A stretch of DNA of 64,000 bases, from the NCBI GenBank assembly GCA_021234155.1, contig JAJEKV010000013.1:17769781-17833780 (forward strand), given 5' to 3'. This document shows, piece after piece, positions 12,155 through 23,113 of the stretch. Position 1 is the first letter of the stretch, and each line of letters starts with the position of its first letter. Origin of the DNA: Isoetes taiwanensis (lineage: Eukaryota; Streptophyta; Lycopodiopsida; Isoetales; Isoetaceae). The notes under the pieces are model-generated. The model had not been told where the DNA came from. It ran no database searches and was given only the letters and a program-made list of their open reading frames with translations. Position numbers and translations under genes: made by a program.

Positions 12155-13130
12155 TTGGAGAAAGGCACTGAGCAAGCCTCTGCAACCTGCAGGAAATATC
12201 AGTACGTACCAATGGGTGCAATACTTGCACTAGCCCGGCTAGAGGTACCTCCCCAAAGGGGCCCGGCCTTGGAAATCACAGAGGTAGATGTCACTCAGGG
12301 CCTACAACGTCTCACCAATGGTAAGGTGGCAGACTTGGATGGCATGCAGACAGAGCTGCTCAAGTGGGTGAGACCACCAATAGTGCCCATCCTGACCGCA
12401 CTATTTAATAGGGCATTACAGGAAGGATTTCCCCAACAATGGACCACTAGCAGAGTAGTCCCCATCTACAAGGCAGGAGACCCACATAGCCCAGCCAACT
12501 ATAGGACAATCATAGTCAGTTCACTCTTTGCAAAACTAATGGCCAGCATCCTTGAACAACAACTGACGATATGGGTAGAGGAGGCATACGTGAGAGCGCT
12601 CATACAAGCAGGATTCAGGCCCCATCACTCCACCATTGACCACACATTCACGCTCTGGACCAAGTTGAGGATAACAGGAACCGCTCCCAGGGTCTTTACT
12701 GTTGCTTTGTCGATTTTGCAAAGGCCTTTGACATTGTGCCTAGAGAAAAGCTGTGGGAAAGACTAAGACAGTTGGGAGCCCCTGAAGACTTGCAAAATGC
12801 GGTATACTAAGATATGTTCCGACCGACTAACAACGATAGGACAACCTGTCAATAGTAGTATTGGTGTCCACTAGAGATGCTCGCTCTCCCCAACATTGTT
12901 TGGCCTCTACATTGACCAATTGGAGGGGCGGCCTGCCGACCACAGGGGTGATGAAACTCGGCTTCTGCACTAGATCATTAGGCAGCTCATATACACAGAT
13001 CATGTGGACCTCCTAGCCCAGACCCAAGATGCCATGCAGCAGCACCTACATGCCTTGGATAGTTTCTGTCGGGCCACTAGAATGAATGAGGGTCAATTTG
13101 GCCAAGACTAAGGTCTTGCTTGTCTCATCT
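12155..13130 (+). pseudogene. LINE B reverse transcriptase (broken)
   Basis: A 203-codon frame at 12155-12766 carries the RT N-terminus: DLDGMQTELLKW, PIVPILTALFN, VVPIYKAGD and NYRTI, with GFRPHHSTIDHTF just before the frame shifts. Downstream pieces give FAKAFDIVPREKLWE, GLYIDQLEG and YTDHVDLLAQT (about 12990-13020). The last is the YADD active-site box altered to YTDH. The domain is recognisable but catalytically dead. Confidence 0.85.
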
Positions 13131-14180
13131 TTGCGCCAGCCAAGACTTCACACTTTCACTTATCAGGGGCAAAATGTGGAGGTGATGTACACTTACAAGT
13201 ACTTGGGCATATTGTTCCCCATTATTGTATACTGGGACACTTCCATTTGATTAAGGGTGACCGCAGGTTGGAAGGCACTTTATGCGATACATTATAACAG
13301 CTACAAAGCAGAGATGTGTGACCGACCCCATCTGTCCCACTTGTTCAGGGTTCTTGTGGAACCTGTTCTTTTATATGGGGTCGAAGTCTAGGGTCCGATC
13401 ATATCCCCGGCCGTGTGGAATGAATTGGAGAAGGTACAGAAAGCCTTTTTGGCACGGGCGCTCGTGGTGAAATCCACAGTTCCATATCAGATCCTTCTAC
13501 AGGAGACATGTTTCTTGCCTCTTCAGCAGGCCGGCTCTTGACTGCCACATTATTTACTTCAAGAAGGTGGTGGGTATGGGCAATAAATGTCTCCCCAACC
13601 TGGCTTATACTGTGGCCATAGGCCCGCAGCACCTCAAGGCATGCTGGAAGGAGAGGCGAGCACAGTGATTCTTCAGATGGGACGTACAAGAGCATAGGTG
13701 CATCCAAGTTGAAATTGAAGAGGATCACCATCAGCTGTAGCATTACCTAGATGCTTGCTTCCTCAACAAGCTTTGGAACACTGGTGCCCTTGAACATGTT
13801 AAGACAGCGCACTATAAGGTCCAGATCAACCACACGCTTGTACATGGCCCATGACGCTACCTCCATACACATTTGCCACTAAAAACGTGCAGATAGATAG
13901 CTTCCATTCGCACAGGTGCACATCGCTTGCAAATTGAGACAGGCAGAGGGGCCAGGAGTTAGGGGAGGATAGACTGTGTCTGTGTTGCCAACAGGGTGCT
14001 ATTGAAGATAAAAGCCACACTCTGCAGCATTGTCCGGCATTCAGTCACATTCGCGCCACCTATGCTGAGTTGATCCTGCCTAACTAGCAGATGTATGCAC
14101 TATTGGATACAAAGTCAGTGGGCTCGCTACTAGGACCTTATCTCCGGGACATCATAGATGCCCGCACATAGTTATGTCCT
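13131..14180 (+). pseudogene. LINE B C-terminal region with Cys/His cluster
   Basis: Interrupted frames continue the RT thumb (YKYLGILF) and reach CLCCQQGAIEDKSHTLQHC near 13975-14035, a CCHC-like cluster that LINEs A and C share as CxCC...EDExHxL. This places it as a common C-terminal zinc-finger-like module of the family. Stops interrupt it here. Confidence 0.65.
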
Positions 14181-14448
14181 CGGACGATGCATTAAGATAT
14201 ATCATAATATACCCTTATCATATATCATTGTACAGTCTCTCAGTATACCTATTACTGCCAAGGGTTTTCCCTCAAAAGCCCTCCCGGCAGGGGTTTTTAA
14301 ATCCTAGCAGTAATACGCTTGGTGTATCCCTTGTTTAGGTCCCATAGGCCAATTGGTCTCTGCGGACGATAAAAATCAATTCAATTCTCTTAACCAAAGA
14401 GTTGGGTGCATATATGGAGAAGAGCTTCTATCTATACAAGAAATTTAT

Positions 14449-14470
14449 CGCGGCGGCCAAGGCCGCCGCG
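14449..14470. repeat. Perfect GC-rich 22-bp palindrome
   Basis: CGCGGCGGCC, AA and GGCCGCCGCG form a perfect inverted repeat (10-bp arms, 2-nt loop) in otherwise AT-rich DNA, 55 bp after the end of LINE B. No function is evident. Confidence 0.9.
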
Positions 14471-14625
14471 AACATTTCTTTAGTTCTAACCCTGTGAAGT
14501 TGGATGTAGCATAAGTTCTAGGCCTTGTAAATCAAAACAACAATATATGGAGCACCCATAAGAAATTTATTATAATATTATTGTTGTGGTATCTGATAAT
14601 AGTATTTGATAATTGTAGTTCCAGT

Positions 14626-14707
14626 TATAGCTTTCTAGCTCAAGTGCACCATCTATGTGGGCATGCTATAGCTTCCTAGCTCAAGTGCACCATCTATGTG
14701 GGCATGC
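14626..14707. repeat. 41-bp tandem duplication
   Basis: Two adjacent 41-bp copies begin TATAGCTT and contain CTAGCTCAAGTGCACC. They differ at about one position, so the duplication is recent or conserved. No coding potential. Confidence 0.9.
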
Positions 14708-15531
14708 TATTTTTCTCGACAGGATTTTGACTTCACATATCACAAGCTAATTGTACTTAGTGGCTTACATAAATATTTCAGGCATATGACATTCGTTGTG
14801 ATGAGTACCAGCTTGCGCATGAAAAAGACTTGCTTTTGAAGAATGAAGTTTTACTCAAGAAAAAATGACAACATGCCAAACTTCTCCAAACCCATGCTAT
14901 TGCCTTATGTTCATGTGCATATAGGATAGGCCTGATGTTGTTTGGTCGCCATATAAATATCACTTCTTAATGTCTCATATGTGTGAGATGTAAGACATGG
15001 TGTGTCTTGGCAAGGCTTTCGTTACAAAGTAGATGTTACAAAGTAGATGTTGACCTCATGAAAATAAACCCTCGGCTGTTAAATTGCTATATGTTGTATC
15101 TGTTATGATGTGATGCATGTTGGTCTTCATCGTGGCATAACCCATTCAGTTCTTTAAGAGATGGTGTGTGTTCAAAGTAGATGTTGACCTCATAAAAAAA
15201 AAAAAGAATTTCTCTTTTTTTTTCCTCAAAAAATGGCTTTGTAAACTTGATTGAAAACTTGATTGGAATGTTTGAACGGCATTAGCATAAGCATGGGAGC
15301 TAGTGAAATATCGTTGATTCTTTTGTGTCGATTTGGATGAGCATACATGCACTCAATGCCACGTCCGATTGATCCCTAGGCTTGCACTAAAGTTGAGCAC
15401 AACAGATCATGTATATACATTGGCATAGCTAATCGGATGAAGATAATGCTTGAAGGTATCTTTGCCATAATTTAAAATTGAAAATCCAACTCTTTATAGA
15501 TTTAGAGTGCTCAATGTTATTGAGTATATCG

Positions 15532-15707
15532 ATGCTAGATGGAACATCGGTCACATGTCTACCTTTCAAACACAAGCGCGACAACCGCATTGGTTCTATT
15601 CTAAGCGCATTTGTTCTATTCTATGCTAGATGGAACATCGGTCACATGTTTAGCCTTCAAACCCAAATCACCGGCAACTGCATTTGTTCTATTCTATGTA
15701 CCCTTAA
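15532..15707. repeat. 91-bp direct tandem duplication
   Basis: ATGCTAGATGGAACATCGGT begins both copies (15532 and 15623). The first copy also has a smaller internal repeat of GCATT(G/T)GTTCTATTCTA. An 89-codon open frame at 15478-15747 spans both units but has no recognisable motif and is probably chance. Confidence 0.8.
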
Positions 15708-18329
15708 GCCAGAAGCAAGGCCGCAAACATTGGACCATCATGACTGAAATTTTTAAGGCATGGGGCCAAAAGGCCTAATGTTACGAACATAACACGTAAT
15801 GCAAATGACAGAGCCACATCGAAAAAAAAAGCAAAAGGAACTAGCTTATAGAAGAAGCGAGAATATAATTCATCCTCTATGGCATCACTTGGCGGTTTCT
15901 TCTAAAACAACTCCCAAGTCAACAATTTTACCATCACTTGGCCCGAATCCGCGGAAGAAAATCATATATCCAGATATGCTACCTAAAGTCCGGGGAAGGT
16001 TGAATGCCAAAAAATGATAAAGCCAATTTAAGGCATTTGTTAAGATCTTTTAGCTTCTTCACTCTCGAGAATTGCATCCTAAGCATGATTTCACTTATAG
16101 AGTAGTGTATTTTAAGAAGTTCAGACATGAACGAATCTACAACCCATTGGACTTCCTTTGACTACGGTTGAGAAGACTAATCCTCCCACGAAGACTAGTT
16201 CTTTTAGTTGTACAACAAATCTGACCTCCTACAACCTTGGCAAGGATTTGGGCAAGCAGAGTAACAACATCCGCCATTATGCCCTTGACATCAAGGCAGG
16301 ACTCTCTAGAGAGAGGCGCGTACCCATTTATCCGAACTACTTGATCGACCCGACCAGAAATAAAGCAAAGCCTAACAAAATAGTAGCAAAGTAAAAGAGC
16401 TTACCCAAATCCATTTAGACTCAATTTGCACCAAGGAAAGCAAAGAGCACCACAAATCGGCTTCCCAAATTTAGCAGTTTTAATCCCTAGATGCCTAAAA
16501 ACCGCCAGAGTGAGAATTTTGTTTAGAAGACCGGACCAAACCGCCACAAAGGGATTAAGCTTTGAATAGGAGAAAGGATGAAGCAAGTAAAACTTGTAAG
16601 CACAAGAAAAGCCAGGAAGTAACGCCGTGGCCAAGGGGAAAAACACATAATTTTGCATGAAATGAGAAGTGGGCACACAATGTAAAGCGACAAAATGTGC
16701 ATCACTTTGTAACCAATATGTTTATCGAGTATGATGGAGGGAGCGTAATATGTCCCCAAGATTTACATAAGTACCGGGTCAGGCAGACTTACGTAGTATC
16801 GGCCCCTCCGCCGCATCTTCTTTCCACATCTGTTTCGATCCTATCCGAACCGGACCTTCAACGGCGGATTCAACCGAGAAAAAAGTTTCTCAAAGGCGGT
16901 GCCCTCAAAAAAATAGTTGTTTTAGGAGAGTAAGAAAAAAGCGACGCCATCATCACCGCTAAACTAACTAGGTTGGGTTTCGACCTAGCTGAACCATAGT
17001 GGCCGGCTATGGCACCGAAGAGCTAAGGCACTTGGAATCTTCGACACATGCCACCATTTTTTTTTTCCCCGACCATTTTCTTGGCATTTTTTTTTGCTTC
17101 CCTATTTTTTTCCCTCCGAAAATACGTGGCAGGAATCAACCGAATATGCCAATCGCATCTTACCCCTAATAATTATCTATGTTAAGAAATATCGCCATTG
17201 ACCATATAAAAGATTCAAGGTATGAGATTGAAGACAATGCTAAAGTGCGTTTGATCTATGCCATTCTCAAAAAGTAAGTTCCCTTGTGACAGAGAAGTAT
17301 AAGGGAGGTTAGGTGGACTCATTTTTAGATATATGTATACAAGTTCTTGTACTATCAAAGTTTGCACTATGAATGGTTGTACCATAAACTCTTTTAGCAT
17401 TTGGATTTCAGCAATAAACGTGGTCTATCTTGTTTGATATAGAACTCAAGCATTAGAATTTTGAAAGTCAAAGTCGCATTGTGAGCCAATGTTACCCTAG
17501 TGGTTAAGGTCGAATCAAAACATCAAGCTAAAAACTGAAGGAGTTGAGCTAAAGTTGATGAAGATTCTCAATATATTCTATAAAGTTTTTCATAGATTCT
17601 CATAAAATTCTCCTATCCTCCTTAAATTATATTTCCTTACATTCCCTCTTGACTCCTAGATTGTCATATTCCATATCACGAACAATTTAGCATAAGGATT
17701 TTAGCAACAATCATAGTTGATTTTTGTTGATAAATGATTAATGTAAGAATATATGTATATTCTCCTATGATGAAGTAGGTTGGAAAATAAGGAACCTCAA
17801 CAAGTGCAAACGTGCAAAATAATTTGACAATTGACGAGAACAATGCCAAATAACATTTTTGACCATGTGCTTTTTTTACAGTCGAGAAATTTTTCTGGCC
17901 ACGAGGCCATTTGCTTGAGCCATAAAAAATGCCTTCTTGTGGAAGGACGTCATCTAGCCCATATCGAGGCTAGACAGGTGTAGATTCATAGCTACGGCTC
18001 TCCTATGCTGGCCATATGATCTAAGCAGTGGATGCACCTTTTATGTCACAATCACGATTTGTATATGGGGATAACATGGAGGGGCTTTGTTTCCACTGAA
18101 TCTCGTGCTCTGAAGCATCAACGCATGAATGCATTGTTATTTGATTTGTCGAGACAACCAAACCTATTTTGTTCAAAACTTGTTGAGTACAAAGGTTCAA
18201 AGCAAGAATAACTAAGTTTTAGACATTTGTTCTGCAACAACATAGTAATCAACTCTTAAGCATGTTTGCTACCACATGGAATATCGCTGCACCACTTAGA
18301 TCTTTGAGGAGTATTTGTTGGATTCTCCG

Positions 18330-18404
18330 GCTTTCCAATCAGATTAAGTGTAGTTTTCTTATTTTGTCTATCAAATTCTCTAGCTTTCCAATCAGATTAA
18401 GTGT
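18330..18404. repeat. Short direct repeat, period 53 bp
   Basis: The 20-base phrase CTTTCCAATCAGATTAAGTG occurs twice, 53 bp apart, within AT-rich DNA. No other structure is associated. Confidence 0.8.
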
Positions 18405-20622
18405 GGTTTTTAAATTGGTTTTAGCAAATAAATTAAGTATTTTTTTTCAATCTGCTAAAAAGCCGCTCACCTTCTAACGAGATTTCCAAATTGCAGAAAA
18501 GAATTGCTGTTGTTTTTAGCATCTATTTGCTCTTCATAACCAGCAGATGGATTGACCCCAAATATCAATAAACATATATACTTTGGATTAATGCAATATA
18601 TTGCTTCAAACAATATCTTATAGCCAGATTATTTCGTCATACTTGTTTTTAATTTCACCTTCGAAGGCACTTTTATTGACATTAGATCAGTTTTATAATG
18701 TAATTGCTCTTGCACACAATGTAAGTGGAAGAAATCTGCAAAATGGCATATTCGACACTTTGCACAAAGCAACCAGGTTAGACACGCAATAAGTAAGTTC
18801 GTTGCTTAACATTGGCACAAGTTCCATGACCTGCTATCAAGAAGATTATGGCAGTGGTGTCTCGTTCATATTATTCTTTTTCAACTTTGGTAATTACAAA
18901 TGATGCTAATATGGATGGAGAAAGGAAGATGCCTTTAGTGCCAGCACGGGCAATGATTCTTCAGAACTAAAGGATTAATATTCTTGGCAGATGTTATTAA
19001 ATCACACAGTTGCTGAATCTGCTTAAATTCAAACAAGAAAATGTCATCGCAGATGCTTACCTTGGACTTTATCTTCGCATATCTAGAACAAATTGCTCCA
19101 GAATGCACTGTAAAGATCTACCCTCAGATATTGCTCTTCTAGCTACATCTCTCAGGTGCTCAGCTCAACGCTGCACTGTATGTCCCTCCTCTCCAGTCAT
19201 TAATTCTATAATCCTAGATTTTCTTCTGATCAATCATGCCTTCTTCGTCCTTAACCAAACTCAGTTTCTCAGTGTGTCTTCATAATCATACAACAATACA
19301 TTTCGCTTCAAGGTCAATAAAACGAGACACCAAGCTACTCAAGCTGCACATTCTACTTCAAGATCAATTAAATAAGACCAAGGTATTCAAGCTGCAAAAG
19401 AATCTCCTGTGCAAGCATTTTGAAATAGACAATTATCCAGCATTTAAATTCGAAATCACCATATTTGATGGAACAAAAAGACAGTAAAACTTGACGGCTA
19501 TAAAGATTGTTATTAGACGGCCATCTCTTCTCATGTTTAATTTTTTAAAATCTGTTAGATTTACAGATATTTAGGCATATTATGCACCAACAAACCTTTT
19601 CCGATAACTAATAAATAAAGAAACCTTCCACCATGCATAACACGAAAACCATCTATATTATGGTCTTCAATAGTGGGAACAAAGAACAAAGCCACTGATA
19701 GAACAATAAAGAATGATCGCTTCATCTACTTAGAAAGTCGCCCAAATGATGACATGGAAACAAAAAGACAATCCATCTGCCTGCAAAGATAAGCATATCA
19801 GCTGCGAAATGCAAGCTAAAGTTGCATTTCTGCAATTGATGTTTTAAGGGATAAGCCTTACCACAAAAGGCATTTCGCAAGCCTTGAGCGAAGACCGGAT
19901 TCCGTTTTTCTGTAATTCTCCTTGGTGCTGCCATTGGATCTTTAGTAATCTTCTCCATTCTAAATCCGTCTTCATGATCTAGGATTGTTAGATGGTTGAG
20001 GAAGCATCATAATCACTAATGTCCAGCCACAAGCTATGCAAAACAGAGACAAACATCAATGTCTGCATCTTCACGGTCTAAATAAATCATCCAAGGTATC
20101 TTCTCATTGTAGCATTTTAACACTTATGAACAAAAGTTCTGTCACAGCAAGCAGTCTATTCTTCCTGCAAATAAGAAACTCTCTCTGAGAATTGAGCAAG
20201 TCTCTGTACCTGACCCTGTTCAAAATCGAAACACCAAAACTGTGGTTGCTCCGTAGGCAAAGACTGAACCGTATGCACTGAGCCCAATAAATGAAGGAAA
20301 AACGGCCAAGGAATAAAAAATGGCTAAGTATATGCAAGAGCATTCAAGTCCTTGTCAAGCTGTTGCCGCAGAGTATTCACTGGAAATGTTGTCGCGAGTA
20401 AATGTTCCACATTCTCTTTTCCTCCATCATCTGCCACGTAGCAATTTAAAAAATACGAAATTTAATAAAGATCTAAAGCATGAGATGGCGACACTTCACA
20501 GGTAATTTAAATTCACAATGCCACCTCATCTAGATCGTTTTAAATGCATTAAATATATAAAAATACGTGGCTAAACCTCAGCCATTGATGGTGCACATTC
20601 AACAGTCGAGATCAATCCAGCC

Positions 20623-20735
20623 TAAGCTGCCCCCTTATGGATAGAGATTTGGGTGTCACCATCTGGGCCGTCGATCTCAGATCTGGACGGTCATGACGGT
20701 GACACCCAAATCTCTATCCATAAGGGGGCAGCTTA
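20623..20735. mobile_element. Perfect foldback element, MITE-like
   Basis: Two 38-bp arms (20623-20660 and 20698-20735) are perfect reverse complements around a 37-bp spacer. The spacer itself contains CCGTC/GACGG and GATCTCAGATC inverted repeats, so the whole unit folds into a long hairpin. The arms end in TA (TA|AGCTGCC... and ...GGCAGCT|TA), which fits a 2-bp TA target duplication as in Tc1/mariner-type MITEs. A miRNA-precursor-like or small-RNA-producing hairpin is another reading. Perfect arms imply recent origin or selection. Confidence 0.75.
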
Positions 20736-21331
20736 ACTTATTGTATATATATAACAGATGTGGGACCATTCAAATAACTATTGATTAAAGAAGGCAGGGT
20801 ATTCTACACCCTAATGGCTAATACTCTAATGGCTTATCCCTTCTCAAGGACGAATCAAAATCGAAATGCTATTTACCATCCAGTGGTATATTCTAACATG
20901 TCCCAACAATGTACAGTTCCAGGTCATGTATAACTTATTGTTATTTGAGGTCATCGATGGCTTAAGCATCAACAACGTGGTTAGAAGGTTACTTATATCA
21001 ACTTAGGATGTTAATATTAATGGTATTGGGATTTATGATCGAGTACCTAGCAATTTGAAAGACCTATTTAAAGAACACAAATGCAAGAAAATTCCTAGAA
21101 TGTATGTGGAAAACTGTGAAACTGTTATAGGTGATTGCTTTGCTTTCATTTGCTACTCAAATTGCCACTTGCTCCCCATGGGTTCAGCATTGGCAAGGAA
21201 TTTGCTAATTAGCATCAAGCAAGCTAATACTACTATATTACTCATCTGGGTCACTGATGTTGCGATCACCTCTCCCCACTCCCATTCAAATAATTGTTCG
21301 TTGCATCTTGACTATCGTTTGCCTCATTCTC

Positions 21332-22487
21332 TTAATATTGAATTGATTTGAATGATTTTTATCGTCTAGGGCATCCAAGGAGACCAATCGACCTATGGGA
21401 CCTAATCAAGGAGTATCTTAAGCTATGGCGACCCTCTCTTCTTCATACCTGTATGCACGTGTGCTCTTGCACATTCCATTTCAGTAGCCACTGAGCCCGT
21501 TTTCCTTCCCCCAGGCTTTGAGGTGCTGAGGCCCCATTGCCACGATGTAAGCAAGGCTGGGGAGATAAGCATCGTCCATATTGACCATCTTCTGAAAGTA
21601 GATGATGTGGCAAGGCTTCCCTCTCAAGTGGCAAGAAACTTGTCTCTTGCAGTCGAATCTGATATGGCACTGTAGATTTTACCCTCAGTCCTGAGCTAAG
21701 AAGGCTTTCTGCACCTGTTCTAAGTCATTCCAGTGGCAAGGGACAACAAGGGGCCCATACCTCGACCTCGTATAGAAGAACAGTCTGCACTAAGACTCTA
21801 AATACGTGCGACTGATATGTCCAGTCATACAACTCCTCTTTGTGATTGTTGTTCTGCATTGCATACAGTGCTTTCCAGCCCACAGTCACCTGCAACCGAA
21901 TGGATGTGTTCCAGTATATGATAGAAATGGAACTCCACTCCTAAATACTTGTAGGTGATTGTCATCTCCACATTTTGCTCCTGATAAGTGAATGAAAGGA
22001 TGACGTGAGGACGAGATGAGCAAAACCTTGTTGGTCAGATTGACGCACATGTCAGTGGCCTGGCAAAGTGTGTTCATGGCATCTAGATGGCGCTGCATAT
22101 CTCCCAGGGTGTAAGCCAAGAAGTTCACATCCTCAACGTATATGAGCTGCCTGGTGATCTGATGTAGAAGTTGAGCTCCAATGCCTTCCTTCTCTTCAAA
22201 CCAGCTTCCCAACTGATCAATGTAAAGACCAAACAGTGTTGGTGGAGAGAGAGGGCATTCCTGGCGAACCTCAATAGTACTGCTAAATATATAACCTGTA
22301 TACTGCATTCTATAGATCCACAAGGACTCCCAATTCTTTCAATATTTCCGACAGTTTTTCGCGAGGCATAGTATCAAAAGCTTTGACATAGTCGATGAAG
22401 TAGTAATAGAGGTCTTGATGGCAGTTCCTGCTATCTTCAACCAAAGTTCGCAGTGTGAAAATATGATCAATAGTTGAGTGTCGAGAC
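21332..22487 (-). mobile_element. LINE D, 3' half, split by copia 1
   Basis: Read on the minus strand this is the 3' half of the same LINE family. It runs from HSTIDHIFTLRTLVED, interrupted just upstream by the copia insertion, through VRQECPLSPPTLFGLYID and YVEDVNFLA (YADD mutated to YVED, about 22130) to the C-terminus. The 3' end at 21332-21400 carries GGTCTCC and ACGATAAAAATC, followed by an AATCAATTC-type tail like that of LINE B. The rest of the element continues at 27960. Confidence 0.85.
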
Positions 22488-23086
22488 TGTGAGAAAGGGA
22501 TCATGTAATATTCATTCATTGTTGTGGCATCACGAAATCTCAAGTGTTGAAATCAGATATTGATCTAGGGTATGATCATTAAAACAAGCAGATCAAAGGG
22601 AAAAGCAAACATGGAGTTACCATAGTTGAAAACCTATTATAGAAAAGGTGCCTTAAACGTTGAACAGGTAAGTTATATTTGTGGTTTCGATTATAGGTAG
22701 TGGTTACTTAAAATACCAAGCAATAGCATGGTGACATTTAAAAATAGGTTCGGATAAGTCTGCTATCGGTCCGGACTTGCTGAGATCGGTCCGGTATTAG
22801 AGCTGGATCGATCAATATAAAAACAAGAAGAATGAATGTTCTGGATGGGGTTTTTGCATTGTATGTTGCCAGTGTAGCCGAATCAATCAAAGACTGCTTG
22901 TGTTCTCGGGGATAAATTTCTAATGCTACAGTGACTAGTTTAATCCCATATGAACAGTGAAATTACTGTAGCTATCAATGGTTACGAATAAAGTTGAAAC
23001 TATCTAGATATTGATATACTATTCTATCTTGTTATTAAGCTGGTTAAAGGTGGTAGAGCAATATCTAGCTAGACCAATTTTCTACA
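22488..23086 (+). repeat. Copia 1 5' LTR
   Basis: This 599-bp LTR begins TGTGAGAAAGG and ends TTTTCTACA, next to the PBS. It contains short repeats of TCGGTCCGG around 22770-22790. Confidence 0.95.
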
Positions 23087-23087
23087 T

Positions 23088-23099
23088 TGGTATCAGAGC
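23088..23099 (+). promoter_or_regulatory. Copia 1 primer-binding site
   Basis: TGGTATCAGAGC starts one base after the LTR. It is the standard plant copia site that pairs with the 3' end of initiator tRNA-Met. Confidence 0.95.
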
Positions 23100-23113
23100 T
23101 TGTTTTTAAGAAA

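Larger units (their letters stand above)
10640..14395 (+). mobile_element. LINE B, decayed non-LTR retrotransposon (5'-truncated)
   Basis: The element starts with an Ala-rich ORF1 C-terminal remnant (about 10680-10765), followed by an AP endonuclease (10939-11752), reverse transcriptase (12155-13130) and a Cys/His-rich C-terminal domain (to about 14180). The 3' UTR holds a short GC-rich stem-loop near 14270-14310. It ends with the shared motif CATAGGCC..TTGGTCTC..CGGACGATAAAAA, then an AATCAATTC-type tail. It lies head-to-tail directly downstream of LINE A. Several frameshifts and a YTDH in place of YADD make it inactive. Confidence 0.85.
14710..21331. other. Long AT-rich region without recognisable genes
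   Basis: About 6.6 kb with only short open frames that lack family motifs. It holds homopolymer T runs near 15200 and 17055-17110, the repeats listed separately and a foldback element at 20623-20735. An A-box-like CCTAGTGGTTAAGG lies at about 17493 without a matching B box. A 98-codon frame at 21055-21351 on the + strand has no recognisable domain and runs into the end of LINE D. Confidence 0.5.
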
